Shown: one piece after another, positions 7,999 through 19,300 of the stretch
How the letters are laid out: each line of letters starts with the position of its first letter
Numbering within the stretch: the stretch's first letter is position 1
From: Chondrus crispus
Lineage: Eukaryota > Rhodophyta > Florideophyceae > Gigartinales > Gigartinaceae
DNA length: 64,000 nt
NCBI RefSeq assembly: GCF_000350225.1
Contig: NW_005179285.1
Location: forward strand, 1-64,000
Direction: 5' to 3'
Notes under the pieces: model-generated
Seen by the model: the letters and a program-made list of their open reading frames with translations, nothing else
Database searches by the model: none
What the model was told of the DNA's origin: nothing
Made by a program: the position numbers and the translations under genes

Positions 7999-10338
7999 AC
8001 ACCCCGCAACCACCCTCGCCCCAAAGGTTGGGCCGGCAAGTTGTGCATCCATCATGGCAGCATCACACACGACACTGAGCAGTGCTACACACTGCAAGGC
8101 AGACGCAGACAGCCGTATGGAGCCAACTGCCTCTACGATACCGACATGCAGCAACAAGGGGGCCACACCACCACCCCCACCACACCCAACACAGAAGACC
8201 TCCACCAACGCATAGCACAGCTAGAACATGCCCTAGCAACACACACGGCAGACACTAGCCCCTCCGGTAAGACACATTTTCTCCTCGATTCCGCAGCGCA
8301 CCCAACTCACGTCACCAAACCCCATCCCAACCTCAAACCCACCACAGGCAAACTAACCCTCACCGCTACGGGCCAACCCTGCCCGATCACCCACGATGGA
8401 AAGACGACGATCTCAACGACACCTAAGCACGTCACCACCAACACAGTGTGCGCCCCAAAACTCCGCCAGAACCTCCTCTCCGTCCACGACCTAACGCGCC
8501 ACGGCCACATCACCTTCACCAAAGACCACGCAACGCTGCACGACCCAACGCCACTGCCCCCGGCGATCCTCACAGCCAAATTTCATCAAGGTTTCTACCG
8601 CCTCGACACTCGCTCACCGCACCGTCCTCCCCAACGGGCCATAGGACGTGTGCTAGCAGCCCGAGGCACACCTTACAAGAAAACAACCAAGACGTGCAAT
8701 AAACCCCCACCTCCACCAACCCCAGCGCGTACCAAACAACTCCCAACAACGACTCCCCCCCAGACTCGGCAACAAGCAAACAAATACCCGGACGCGCGTG
8801 AATGGGGTACAGCACACAATGCCGAACTGGACCAACTCGATCTCACACAAGCAATAGATTGGAACGTGAGCGCGCAACTCCCGCCACGCAATGAGATCAT
8901 ACCGATGACCATGACGTACCGATACAAAGCGATAGAAACCGATCCCACCAACGTCAAACGCAAAGCCAGATGCTCCGTCCGGGGCGACCTCATGCTCCCA
9001 GACATCCACTATGACCCACACAAAGTCGCCACATTCATGGCGGAAAAGACCACAGTACGAATCGTTTTCGCACTCGCAGCAGCGCACTCCATGCACCTGG
9101 AACACTTCGACATCACAGGAGCGTATCTGCACGAAGCATACGAACACGACACCCCAGTATATATCTGGCAACCCAAGCGTTTCGACGGCTCATACAAACA
9201 CGAGGCCGCAGCCGGGCAACTGAAAGGAAACGTCTATGGAACACCACCTGCCGCACACACATACACAACAAAACTCCACGCGCACCTCAAACAACACGGC
9301 TACAAGCAAGCCAAATCCGACCCCTCGCTCTTTTACAAACGTACCCAAAACGACGTCATCCTCATAGCCGTCAGTATGGACGACTTTCTGGCAGCCGCCA
9401 GCACACAAGCCCTGAACGACGACTTCCACCAAGTACTACAGTCCAAGTACAAAGTCAAACGACTCGGGAAACCCACGTCATACCTCAACTGGAACGTATC
9501 CTACACCCCGGAAGGCATACACCTATGCCAGCGACAACACATCCAACATGTCGTGCAGTACATCAACATGCAGGACGCCGCACCACACCCGACCCCATAC
9601 GCTGATGGAGCAACAATAGACCCACCCAGACCCGAAGAAACACCGGACAACACCATCAGCGAACACTACAGAAAGGCACTAGGCGAAATCCGATACATAG
9701 CAGACTGCACCCGCCCAGACATTAGCTACGCCACAGCGGCACTGGCACGCGCAACACACTGCCCCACGCGACGCCACTGAAACTTTCTCAAGCGCACAGT
9801 CCGGTATCTGTTAGGAACATCAACACATGGCATCATACTACCACGTAACCCAACAGCACCGGCCCTCATAAGCTATGCGGACGCCGATTTTGCCAACGAC
9901 ACAGTATCCCGCAAATCCATCTCTGGAGCAGTCTCCCAAGTATACGGCGGCACCGTGCACTGGCTGTCCAAACAACAGCCTCTCGTAGCACAGTCCACAT
10001 GCGAGGCTGAATACATCTCTGCAGCCGAGACGGCCCAAATAACGGTATGGATCCGCAACATGCTAACGGAACTAGGTTACCGCCAACACCAACCCACCAC
10101 ATTGTGCATGGACAACGCTGCAGCCATCACCATAGCACGAAACACAGCGCCCACAAAACGACGCAAATGCATAGATATACGATATCACTTGCTCCAAGAC
10201 CTCACCCACCACCAAGCAATCACCCTTAAGCACGTAACAAGCCGGCGCATGTACGCCGACATCATGACCAAACCGCTGAAGCCAATGCCATTCAAAGAAC
10301 ACCGTGCCAACCTCCGCGTCCAACCCCCACCGTCATAG
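7999..10338 (+). pseudogene. Copia pol: protease, reverse transcriptase, RNase H (no integrase, in-frame TGA)
   Basis: Same frame as gag. Domains in order: a knuckle-like C-H-H-C segment (about 8041-8085); protease with LLDSAAHPTHV (about 8280; DSA where DSG/DTG is usual); a short gag-pre-integrase remnant (HQGFYRLDT, about 8586); a Pro/Thr/Lys-rich linker of about 60 residues; then directly the reverse transcriptase (REWGTAHNAELDQL, FDITGAYLHE, and VSMDDF in place of YVDD). RNase H follows (YADADFANDTVSRKS to KPLKPMPFKEH). The integrase HHCC and DDE core, normally several hundred residues here, is absent. TGA at 9778 replaces what family position and context (H-W-x-x-L-K-R) indicate was TGG. 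The stop is TAG at 10336. Confidence 0.85.
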
Positions 10339-10350
10339 GCCCGCAAACTG

Positions 10351-10364
10351 CGCGTCAGGGGGAC
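10351..10364 (+). other. Polypurine tract of the Copia element
   Basis: The purine run AGGGGGA lies immediately before the 3' LTR start at 10365, as expected for the plus-strand primer. Confidence 0.75.
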
Positions 10365-10581
10365 TGTGATGACCCACAAAATGAAGATCGTCGACGCTCG
10401 GTTCACGGGCATGACACCCCAACCGCCCTGATGGTCCTGTAGCAGGTGATGACCCACAAGCCAGCCACAGACTAGACCACACCATTTGAGGTAGGTAGCA
10501 GCGCCAGGACCGAATAAAAGCGCGCCGTCGGCCGCCCCGCCGCCGCGGGACGACCGGGGGCACGAGACTTACTTCGTCACA
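10365..10581 (+). repeat. 3' LTR of the Copia element (217 bp, full length)
   Basis: Begins TGTGATGACCCACAAAATG after the purine tract and ends CGTCACA before the target repeat TTGTG. It keeps the 80-bp segment missing from the 5' LTR. Confidence 0.93.
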
Positions 10582-10586
10582 TTGTG

Positions 10587-11503
10587 CTCAGGTCGATGGT
10601 GCGGTTGGTCGACTCTCGTGTGCGTGTGGAGACAAAAATGTAATACTCCCACATTACAGTATTGCAGGCGTAGCGTAAATCATTTTCTGAACCAAAACGT
10701 TGCAGAATTCTGCAATGTATCATACTTTTTTCTTTACAGTACATTTGCAGAATAGTTGCAGAATTTTATCAAGCGTAATACACCAATTAAAAACGTCTAC
10801 ATGCGCTGGCACAATGAGCAAACTTACGCAATTGACGATAATTTTCACATGACAGTGAGTGATCTGTTCCTATTTGTGAAATAATTATCTGCAAATCGTG
10901 CAGTATGGTATCAAAGACCCATACTCCTGATTATCAAAAACATAACTGAATTTTAGGCTCATCGAATGCTCATATTGTTTCCATGTCAGATGTCGCGGAC
11001 ATCTCCCTGATGAAAATGCCCTCGACGAAGAGGTGTAGTTCGTCATTTATTCGTTAGACAAGTCTAAACTGCCGCATAAGTGGTGGATTATGTGCGGAAG
11101 GGCCTCCCCTTTGCGTTGTGTGGTTTAAAAACGGATTCTCGGAGTATCGCGAACACAATCAGATTTTTTCTGCCAAACATGGCAGGTGTCGTGATAATCC
11201 TACGCAACTCCATGCACATTTTTCATGATTGTTAGCAGATGAACAAAACACATTCCATTATCTACCGCCATCCTATCCCGCAAGCATATCCTTGTGGGAG
11301 CTTCGTCGCTTATCGTATTAGTGCTTCCACGTCGTCTTGTACGAGCTCCATGCTTCCAGCGGAGGATTGCCGGGCATCCAACAGGCTAACATCCGACTGC
11401 AATTCACTCTCCCCATCCTCCTCAATTTGAATGATTCGTACAGTGGGGTTTGTCGCAATCGGGTTTTTTGTCCACTCTCCTGAACTACTCTCGCATTCTG
11501 ACC
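10587..11503. other. Intergenic, AT-rich, nothing recognised
   Basis: About 900 bases between the Copia element and the CXC-motif gene remnant. AT-rich with no recognisable frame. It could hold the end of the adjacent DNA transposon, but I could not pair terminal repeats. Confidence 0.5.
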
Positions 11504-13021
11504 TCATTGATATCCATTCCTACGGTTCTTGCATAGATCTTCGCTGCACCTGAATCCAATACAACGCTCCTTTTTTCTGAAGCACGAGCATCTGCGAGAG
11601 AAGCAATTGCCTTTGCAACTGCAACAAGTCATGACGTTTTTGATATTGACCACAACATCCTTCACAGCTTGCTCCTCTTCAAGCGCAATAGACCCATCCA
11701 TATCATATCCATTCTCTATCCCACATCCTCCTACCACGGACGGAGATATGTCCCGTTCGCTCGCTCGCCCCCAGTACTTCATTGCAATAAATTTAGCTCT
11801 CCTGGCATGAAGTTTCAAATGTGTTGGATGTGGTAGCAGCTCGTTAGCATAAGCAGCACAGTCCGCAATAAAGTTTCTTACATCCACTCTCCATCCCCAT
11901 GTTCCCGCTGGACTGCTTGAAATGAAAAACTGCCGCCTAACATCAGCCAGTTTACGTGCATCCTGTTCACCTCTCTCTACGATTGCTCTCATAGTTTGCT
12001 TTACTTCTTCCTCTGTGCAAAACTTCCGATTTCCCCTGTTCAGAAGATAGAGGAAGCAAATTAAATTATCGACATTGTCCACATTACCCTGCGAAGGAGA
12101 AGCAAGGGAGCCGCCATGTTGCAGGAATGGAACGAAGGCTTCCCAGAAAAGGTAGTGTGTCATACCGTAGAATGAGGGGGAAAAGTCGCATCCAGCTAAA
12201 CTGTACAATATTGCCGCACTTTTTCTGCAGCACACCTCGTCTGCCATGCACGTAATGCGCGGGCAGCATTGTTTTTCCCGTACTTTCTGTCATACGAAAT
12301 GACATTCCAACCCCAACGCTTGTCACGACAAGGAGTGCAAAGCGAAATAGTCCGGTTTCCGGTCCGTTTGAGCCTGAAAAACGGGTTTAGAATGCCCCCT
12401 GTATCAACGCTTGCGTATGTCTGTAACTTGGCATTTGTTAGTGTAACTGCCTTGGTCGGTTTCTGTGGGTGACAAAGACTACAGGCAAAGCACGGAGTAA
12501 CAGTCCCATTGCCAAGAATGTGAGGGTCGGCTGATACCCTCTCCACATTATTCATTACGAAGCAGATCTCCTTAAATTTCGGATGGACAGTTGTAGACAC
12601 GACGAATAATCGATTGCATCATGTGGGGGGGGGTTTTCGTCGCTTTGAGAAACGAAACACTTCAAATCAAAGGAGAGGGATCCAGAAAGGCAAGAAAAGC
12701 GACGTCGGCGATGTAATTAGGGCAGGTTTTTCGGGGAGTTTCGAACAAGTGGTCACACACAAATTTTATCATATTCCCAAATTGCAGAATAAAAAAGGTT
12801 TGGTCACTGACTGATGAGCCTTTGAGCTGGCTTCGTCCATCAACAACCGGATGTGCAACTGGATGGCAAAAGTCACCTAAGGCTCGTACTCGACTCAAAA
12901 ATGTACGATCCTCATCACAAAACTCACGAAAAGTACAGAATTTGATCTTAACATGTCTCTTTTTTTTGCTGTTTTGATGCCATTTACGCACTATCGTGTT
13001 ACTCACTGTCATCATCTCCAC
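11504..13021 (-). pseudogene. CXC-motif, transposon-associated protein (frameshifted)
   Basis: Reading leftwards, three frames carry pieces of one protein: 13021-12662, 12600-12196 and 12247-11504. The last, 247 residues, is the clearest. It begins with ILYSLAGCDFSPSFYG, like the A-x-x-GCD-x-x-x-F-x-G signature, and continues with ELLPHPTHLKLHARRAKF, like LPPT...H..RA. It ends with a cysteine cluster (TCCSCKGNCFSRRCSCF, then CIGFRCSEDLCKN) of the CXC/tesmin type that binds zinc and often DNA. From memory this combination occurs in uncharacterised, transposon-linked proteins of animals and protists; I do not know its biochemistry. It lies directly after and on the same strand as the PiggyBac-like gene, so it may be that element's second gene. 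Frames break at about 12600 and 12220. Confidence 0.6.
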
Positions 13022-16000
13022 TGCGATCTGGCTGCATTTCTACTTCGTCCACATTTTTTAGCACCACACGCCTTCGTCTTTTAGTTCGCAACTTTTGCTG
13101 AAACTCTCTCTTTTCCTCATTTGTTGCCCTTTTTCTCTTTAAAGCTGGCCTCGTGTGCCATTCGTTCCAACATACCGTACAAATGGCCTGAAGACACATT
13201 TGGCACCATTGAATCTGCCTAGACCCTTTTCGTCTTGTCTTATACTTTCCGTCAAACGTTACGTCCACTGTATAGCTGCAAAGCACACAGTATGTAGGAG
13301 TTCCGTGTACTTTTTTGTGCATAATATTCTTATTCAGTCTGCGGGCTTCATGAGTCCCGTAACTGTACCTTTCTGCAGCGTTACGTGGAAGCAAAGAGCG
13401 CATTTGCTGTAGTGCTTCAGTATTACTCACGTCTCCATTCTCTGCAAGTGCCGATTTTTCTTGCCATTCAACCCATTCTTTAGCAAGGCGTCTTGCGAGC
13501 GATCCAAAAGTGTGGCATTTAGTAACTCTGTGTCGCAAAATAGAGTATCCCTTATATATCGGGCAATTTTCTTCCCCACTCTTAGGCAGGATCTTTTTCT
13601 GCCGAGCTAAAAAAGACCGTAGATAACTGCAGCATTGTTTACCTGCATCGATAGAAGACGTGCAATTATTGACACAATCGGATTCTCGCTGATATTGGTC
13701 CAAGCGAGGGTCTTCAAATATCGGGATATGACATCCACGCCCCCTTTCATATTATTCCAGAACACTGCTGGTGTTAGTCTTATCATCCGGCAGGGCGGTA
13801 TTGGTTTCCCCCTCCCCATAACTTCTGATCTGATTGCTTTGCTAAGGCTGTAGTACGATACAAAACTGTATAAGTCAGAAGCATGAGAAGCCTTCAACAA
13901 TTCGTCATACTCTTTAGGTACATGATTGCAGTCTACTCCAACCCAGGTGAACGCACATACGCGAATGCAGTCCATTGTATACGTGTAGTCATGGCGTAAG
14001 AGTTCTGTAAATGATATAATACATGCATAAAGAATACTTCCCTCAACCATCGAGCCTCCCGTTCCGACCACAAATACCACATTATTTATGGTTAGAGTGG
14101 CACAGTGGTGCAGAACCTGAGAACGGTATCCTGTGGAGGGGACAAGTTCGCGGAATATTTCTGAACTGCGCACATCCAAGCCAACGTTTCCAACGATATC
14201 ACGGGACCGAACTTGTCACGAAGCAAAGAGGCCTCTTCAATAGTCCGGACGGATGTCATGGTTTTTATTTCGACAGCACATATTGATGTGAAATCATTCT
14301 CATCTGTATATGCAATAAGACCGTCCGGACTATCAGCCAACATATTACATCTCTCGCTCTCTATGAGTCCTGTGGAGCGGACATGTCTGACTTTAAACTC
14401 GAAAGCGCTATCCCAGAAGAAGGCCGAAGAGCGTGGCAGACACCTGTAAGCTCCGGGGTGTTCCTTGAAAAACTTGGGTAGGGCTTTCATTATCTCAACC
14501 TCATTTCTCGAGCCCTCTTTCATTCCTGCTGTTGCGACAAGAGGTTTCATGACCAATGCGTTCAGAGACGCCTCCCTCAGTGCATGAGAAATACGCTCTG
14601 CGGCCTCTTCCGTTCTGTGTTCCTCAGTTATGAGTATTTCATCAGAATGTCCTTCAATTGTTACTGTTCCTGCGCAAACGTCGAGCTTCAGGTGGCTGAC
14701 TGCTGCCACAACATACGCCTTAGGTTTACGTTGCTCCAATCCCCTCCCAAACACATCCAACATGGACTGTAGCTCCGCTTTTGTATGAGAGGCAATTCGA
14801 CTTGTAGGCATGGCTTGAATGCGCTCTGCAATACCTTGCCTCGAGGAACGGCGAGGGAGAACCCCCATGGTCATTCCCAGTGCTCTGAGCACGCTGTCCC
14901 ATTTAGGGCGAATGTGCTCCCGCACCAGCATGATTTCCTGTGGCAACTCTTCACTCCCTGCATTAAATGTTTTGCCACGGAGTCTCCGCGACATGCCATT
15001 AAGATTCTGCTTCGTAGTCCCGTGCCACAGCTGCCAAGAAGCCGTGGGCAGTACGGCACGTAAATCTAAAAGCTCGGAGAAGAAACCATACAGGGTCTTC
15101 AGACTGGTAGAAAGTCGTTACGCGACAGCGCTTCAGTAGCTGATCGACCTTTCTTCTGCCAATATTTCCTATGTCCGGTCGGACCACAAAGGCCCACGTA
15201 TGGCTCTCATCGCAGGTTACCAAGGACTCCTCCAGCTTCTCCAGGGACCCCTCGCTTCGGAACGCCTCCCGTAGCACTGTTGTACAGCACCTCGACGGAA
15301 AAAGGGTCGCATTGTTATGTATCAAAGCGGCTATTCGGCCCGAGCAGCTGTCACGATATATACAGGCCTAGGCACGACAGACTTGCGAGCCGCGCCCTCT
15401 CCCTTTCCTTAAACTGGCAGTATAAACTGCGCGACACCCACGTTCGGACACATTCATTCCCTTGTGTTTTCGTGATATTGGTCCGTCTCCGAATACGTAG
15501 GGATACCACAAATCCCTCTTGTGGGTACCAAGTAAACTGGCCCCCAGTGTGTTAGATAAAAAGGCAATAGTCTCCTTCTAATTGTACCCTCGATCAGCTG
15601 CAAATATCGCATCAGGCATAGGACGCAAGGCCCGAGAGGTAGATGCCCCTTGTACCAGTTGAACTAAACGTTCCCAAATGTGGAGTAGCTTTCTCCCGTG
15701 CGGGTAAAATGACAGGCGTTAAAGAAGGGATTTAAAGCAGAGCACAGCGCGTTTCCCACCGGACCAAGACCCTTTTTAGGGTTAAGATGCTGTTGTAAAT
15801 ACGTTAACGCCACCACAGAACGTGAAGAAATCCGGAGATGATCATCGTCTAGAGAAAGTACTGTAGAGCCCTCGATAAATAGTAATTCTCGATTAATGGC
15901 TGCAGTCTCGGACTCCAATTCAGTAATGATACTGGTGGCTCGGTCTGCAGTTCTGCACCAGCCTGTTGCTGAGTAGTCATGCGCGGCTCGCAACCCTTTT

Positions 16001-16160
16001 GACGCGCTCAGAGCGCTCCATACTTCGTAATACCGCTCAGATGAAATGCCCATTTGGAAAACATGTTCGCGTTCGGTCGGGTTACAAACGACAGTTGGAC
16101 ATTCATTATATGATGCACAGAGTACATGAAGTACGACAAGACCCAGAAGCTCGCTTTTTG
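12999..16160 (-). pseudogene. PiggyBac-like transposase with embedded YqaJ-type nuclease domain (frameshifted)
   Basis: Reading leftwards from about 16160, pieces in several frames follow the PiggyBac (DDE_Tnp_1_7) order. The N-terminal part has ISSERYYEVWSAL, then VLSLDDDHLR (catalytic D1, about 15849), then a KKGLGP segment. A frame change leads to AADRGYN (D2, about 15594) and LLGTHKRDLWYPY. Next comes a YqaJ-like PD-(D/E)XK domain. It starts SEDPVWFLLRAFRFT (about 15080) and has SPDGLI (about 14325), AVEIKT (E-x-K, about 14271) and YRSQVLHH (about 14120). The PiggyBac C-terminus resumes with NNMKGGVD (D3, about 13735) and ends in a cysteine-rich zinc domain (CVLC...CQMCLQAICTVCWNEWH, about 13200-13300). 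Frame changes occur at about 15650, 15000, 14150 and 13650, and a TAG follows AADRGYN, so it is dead. The parent would have exceeded 900 residues. Confidence 0.7.
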
Positions 16161-17441
16161 TGGTGCATTTCTGCTTTCGCTCGTGCAGGACCCTGTTGAA
16201 CAGCAGTCAGATCTAAAAAGGACTTTTCCAGAGTAAAAAGATTAAAACATTTCCCAAAAATAGGCTAAATTCTTACTGTAGTCTTCCGCGCATACCGTCT
16301 ATTTACGGCGCGACGACCAGAACCGCAACGCGCCTAGTGCTCCCTTTTCTATTACCGCACCACCCTCCCGCGAGCGCCGTCACCCATCACCCCCCGCATT
16401 GAACAAAAGGATCCCGCCGATTGCCACCCCCAATTGTATACGCGCTGATATATAAATCCGCTAGGCGGTCAGAATGTCTTTGACAACACATTTGGCCGAC
16501 CATACCAGCCTTCGTCGCATAAAAATAAAGAAAAGTTTGCAAATTCCGACGTGGGGCAAATGAGTCAAGGAGCAGAGTAGATGGCGCCACTGACCCTGTA
16601 CCCCGTCCGAAACTTCCCATTCAACGCCTGGCGCAAGCGAAAACTTCTCTCGCAAACAGTCCCAGGCCAGTAAGTTAGGTCTTTCTGTGCACAGCCTTCC
16701 AACGAGGACTACGCCCTTCAAACACAACCGAGGCCCCCGTTTTCCGCCTCATCGCCAACGTGGCACGGCTCTCAGCACCCACAGTCCCTCTGACATTCGT
16801 CAATTGCATCACAACCAGAAAGAACACTAACACGGCAGAACCACCGCGTCTTTTCGTTCTGCATGAGTCGAGGCCTGATCTGTCTTCGCTCCCGATAGTT
16901 CCAGGCTCAAGGCACGAACCAATACCCTACACACTGACAGCACCATAAACAACTGTAGCAACAGCAATTTCCATTGCTTCTAGCGTACATGACAGCCATG
17001 AAGGCCACACGCAAGGGGACAGTGCTGGGCAAGTACGTTTCGTATGCCGACAAAGCGGTGGCACCAAGAGGTTTGAATAGCGATACAGTCCTACGCTGCA
17101 CTTTCGGACGCACACAAACGAGATGCAATGTGCATGCAAAGTCGGGGGATGATCACAGAAGTTCAAGTTGCAGTCGTCCCAATCGCACTACTTGCGAACA
17201 CGGCATCGTGGTGTGCTCATGGAGAAGGCACCGGGGAAGCGGACAGGAGGAAACGGTGAAGCGCGACACGTGGATTGTGCGGCCTCCGTCAATAGCTCTG
17301 ACGGCGGAGGGGAGACAGGTGTGAGTGGAGAGCGGGCTGGACACCATAGCACAGCGGTGGATGGAAGTAAGCGAAGGCGCGATGAGAGCAGCACGGCGGA
17401 GGCGGTGCCGACGAAGCGGCGTAGAGAGTCCGGAATGCTTT
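16161..17441. other. Intergenic, no gene recognised
   Basis: About 1.3 kb with only short unsupported frames. The right end of the PiggyBac-like element may lie here, but I could not identify TTAA-flanked terminal repeats. Confidence 0.5.
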
Positions 17442-18182
17442 TTAAAGATCCGTATCAGACCGTGCATATCTCACACGCGCGCGATGCTCCAGCTCACGTT
17501 GGACCACTGTAATTTGTACATTCGTCATTCGAAACAACAAGTCCCCTCTACGTGTCATGATCGTGGGCGCAGATTGTGGAGTTGGCAACACTTCTGTAAC
17601 CTCTGGAGTGAATGCATCTCCACGCTGCAGAATCAGCACTGAAATGCCGACATACCTAAACCGAAACGGATTGAAAGCGCTTTTCGAACAATGCGCTGTA
17701 ATCATTCCGTTAATCGTGATGGGCGTTATATGCACACTAAGTTCTTCGGGATCGGCGACAAGAGCTAGTCTGTACCTTGAAATTCCAACTAAAGCCCCCC
17801 GTCGCACCACTGCGATGGGCACGCTCGACCTCTCCGGCCTCTCTCGGGTAAACAGCGTGCCATGCTGTTCGAACAAGGTAGCGCGCGACCGGAAGAGAAC
17901 GCGGTAGCGACTGTGTGTCGCTGCACTGGGTGACCAGCTGTTGCGCAAACGCATCACATGGCGACTGTGAGCTTGCGGCACATCAGGCATCTCGCCCAGC
18001 TCTTCAATTCGAAAGCAGGTTTCCTCGTGCAAAATGCGATGCACCCCCGGTTTGGCCGTTCCCTTCGGACAAAACATCCTCCAGCCCTCCCGCCGACTAC
18101 GCTCAGCGCCGCGTATGTTCAAACTAGCTCCCGCGCAATGCGATGCACCTTTCCGGTTGGCCCTTCCCTTCGGACAGAACAA
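17442..18182 (-). CDS. Hypothetical 246-residue frame, doubtful
   Basis: An ATG-to-TGA frame on the minus strand without recognised domain. Its first 60 codons run through the degenerate repeat at 18032-18190 (MFCPKG occurs twice), which argues against a conserved protein. The rest alternates short strands and Arg-rich segments (for example VVRRGALVGISRYRLALVAD). It could be a remnant of a mobile-element gene or chance. Confidence 0.2.
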   Translation of the reverse strand: MFCPKGRANRKGASHCAGASLNIRGAERSRREGWRMFCPKGTAKPGVHRILHEETCFRIEELGEMPDVPQAHSRHVMRLRNSWSPSAATHSRYRVLFRSRATLFEQHGTLFTRERPERSSVPIAVVRRGALVGISRYRLALVADPEELSVHITPITINGMITAHCSKSAFNPFRFRYVGISVLILQRGDAFTPEVTEVLPTPQSAPTIMTRRGDLLFRMTNVQITVVQRELEHRARVRYARSDTDL

Positions 18183-18433
18183 CCTCCAGCTAATACATTA
18201 CGACGATGATCACTATCAAACTTGCTTTGAACATCGAGGGCCTTGGCAAGACGGTAGGATCGAGCCCTTGCGTTGCTTTTCCCCTCGGTCCTCTCTTCCC
18301 CGCTGCCATAAACGCTAGCAATGGCCTTACGTCCTGTCCTCGTCCGGACTGTGAGACCCCTTCTCCGCCGCGCCATCTGCCACACACGCACGCCCTCCCG
18401 CCGACTATGCTCGGCACCGCGCATGCTCGAGCT
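18032..18433. repeat. Degenerate repeat of about 105 bp, second copy split by about 197 bp
   Basis: Copy 1 runs 18032-18139, from GCGATGCACC through CCTCCAGCCCTCCCGCCGAC to CTAGCTCCCGC. Copy 2 starts at 18140, stops at CCTCCAGC (18189), and resumes at CCCTCCCGCCGACTATG (about 18386), ending CTAGCGCC near 18433. About 197 bp separate its halves. Confidence 0.7.
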
Positions 18434-18489
18434 AGCGCCTGGGTCTGACATCTACGTCATCACTGGCAGCATCGCTTTGTGCATTCAGG

Positions 18490-19300
18490 AGCCTCAAAGT
18501 CCTTGAAGAAACCGACGATGATAGGAGTGAGGAGCTCCGTATAGAGCCCGTAATTCTCCTGAGTGAACTTCTGCCGAGCCAGGAGGGCGGCTCCCTTGAC
18601 AAACTTCTCTAGGCTCTCGTCACTGTCGGTGTCGTACTCTATGGGGCGATGGGATCCATCGGACTCGACACGAAGCAAATAAATCTCATCAGCCTTGTAG
18701 GCGTCAATGGAGACATATTTGGCGGACCGGCGTGAATGAACTCCATGGAATCCGGTATGACGTCACGAAAGCCGAAAGCGGCCTTGCGGAACTTGTTAAA
18801 GTTGACAGGTGGAAGCTCAGCTCGGACGAGGATGTTCTACTCTTTGTGGTCAGCAATGAACTTCTTTTACACGTCGCCAGAATTGATATCAGAGAAAAGG
18901 AGGACGGTAGCGCGCTCGAAGAACTGGATCATCGATTCTTTATAGCGGCCGCCGTTGTAGTAAACGACCTCCTTGCCATCGACTAGGAGCTTGAATGTTC
19001 GGAAGCCGTCGGTGTTGTACTTCTCGGCGAGCTCCTCCTTGTTGGGCGTCGAAGTCGGCGAGGACGGTCTAGCTCTTGAGCTCAGTGGCGGTTTTCTTGA
19101 CTTCCTCGGTCATGGACTGGCAATGGCCAAACCAGGGGGCGAAAAAGTTAACGAAGAAGAGCTTCTCCTTGGCGACGACTTCGTCGAGGTTCTTGCTGGT
19201 GAGCGTGACGACATCCGACTCGTCGGCGGCGGCGAGAGAGGCGACGAAAGAAACGGCCAACTGGGGAAGAATGTTTCGAGGGCTAGTTTGGTGATCAGTT
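18490..19300 (-). pseudogene. Protein disulfide isomerase-like pseudogene
   Basis: Reading leftwards: a signal-peptide-like stretch (LAVSFVASLAAADESDVV), then LTSKNLDEVVAKEKLFFVNFFAPW-F-GHCQS, the thioredoxin-like domain of PDI with the first active-site cysteine replaced by Phe. After a stop near 19070 another frame continues NKEELAEKYNTDGFRTFKLL and VDGKEVVYYNGGRY, the typical end of a PDI 'a' domain. Next comes FERATVLLFSDINSGDV, a stop, and b/b'-like pieces (AYKADEIYLLRV, ESLEKFVKG, FTQENYGLYTELL, IIVGFFKDF). It ends abruptly near 18490 without the second active domain or ER-retention tail. PDI oxidises and rearranges disulfides in the ER; this copy cannot. Introns are not apparent, so it could be a processed copy, though no poly(A) was seen. 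Confidence 0.75.

Larger units (their letters stand above)
6879..10581 (+). mobile_element. Ty1/Copia LTR retrotransposon lacking integrase
   Basis: A 3.7-kb element bounded by LTRs that start TGTGATGACC and end CGTCACA. It is flanked by the 5-bp direct repeat TTGTG (6874-6878 and 10582-10586), which fixes its borders. The order is LTR, tRNA primer site, gag, protease, reverse transcriptase, RNase H, purine tract, LTR. The shared 137 bp of the two LTRs look identical, so the insertion is young. No integrase core lies between protease and reverse transcriptase, and two in-frame stops (TAG 7996, TGA 9778) interrupt an otherwise single frame from 7030 to 10338. It is probably non-autonomous now. 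The C-x2-H-H...C knuckle recalls GalEa-type Copia elements reported from red algae and animals, but clade assignment needs a tree. Confidence 0.93.
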
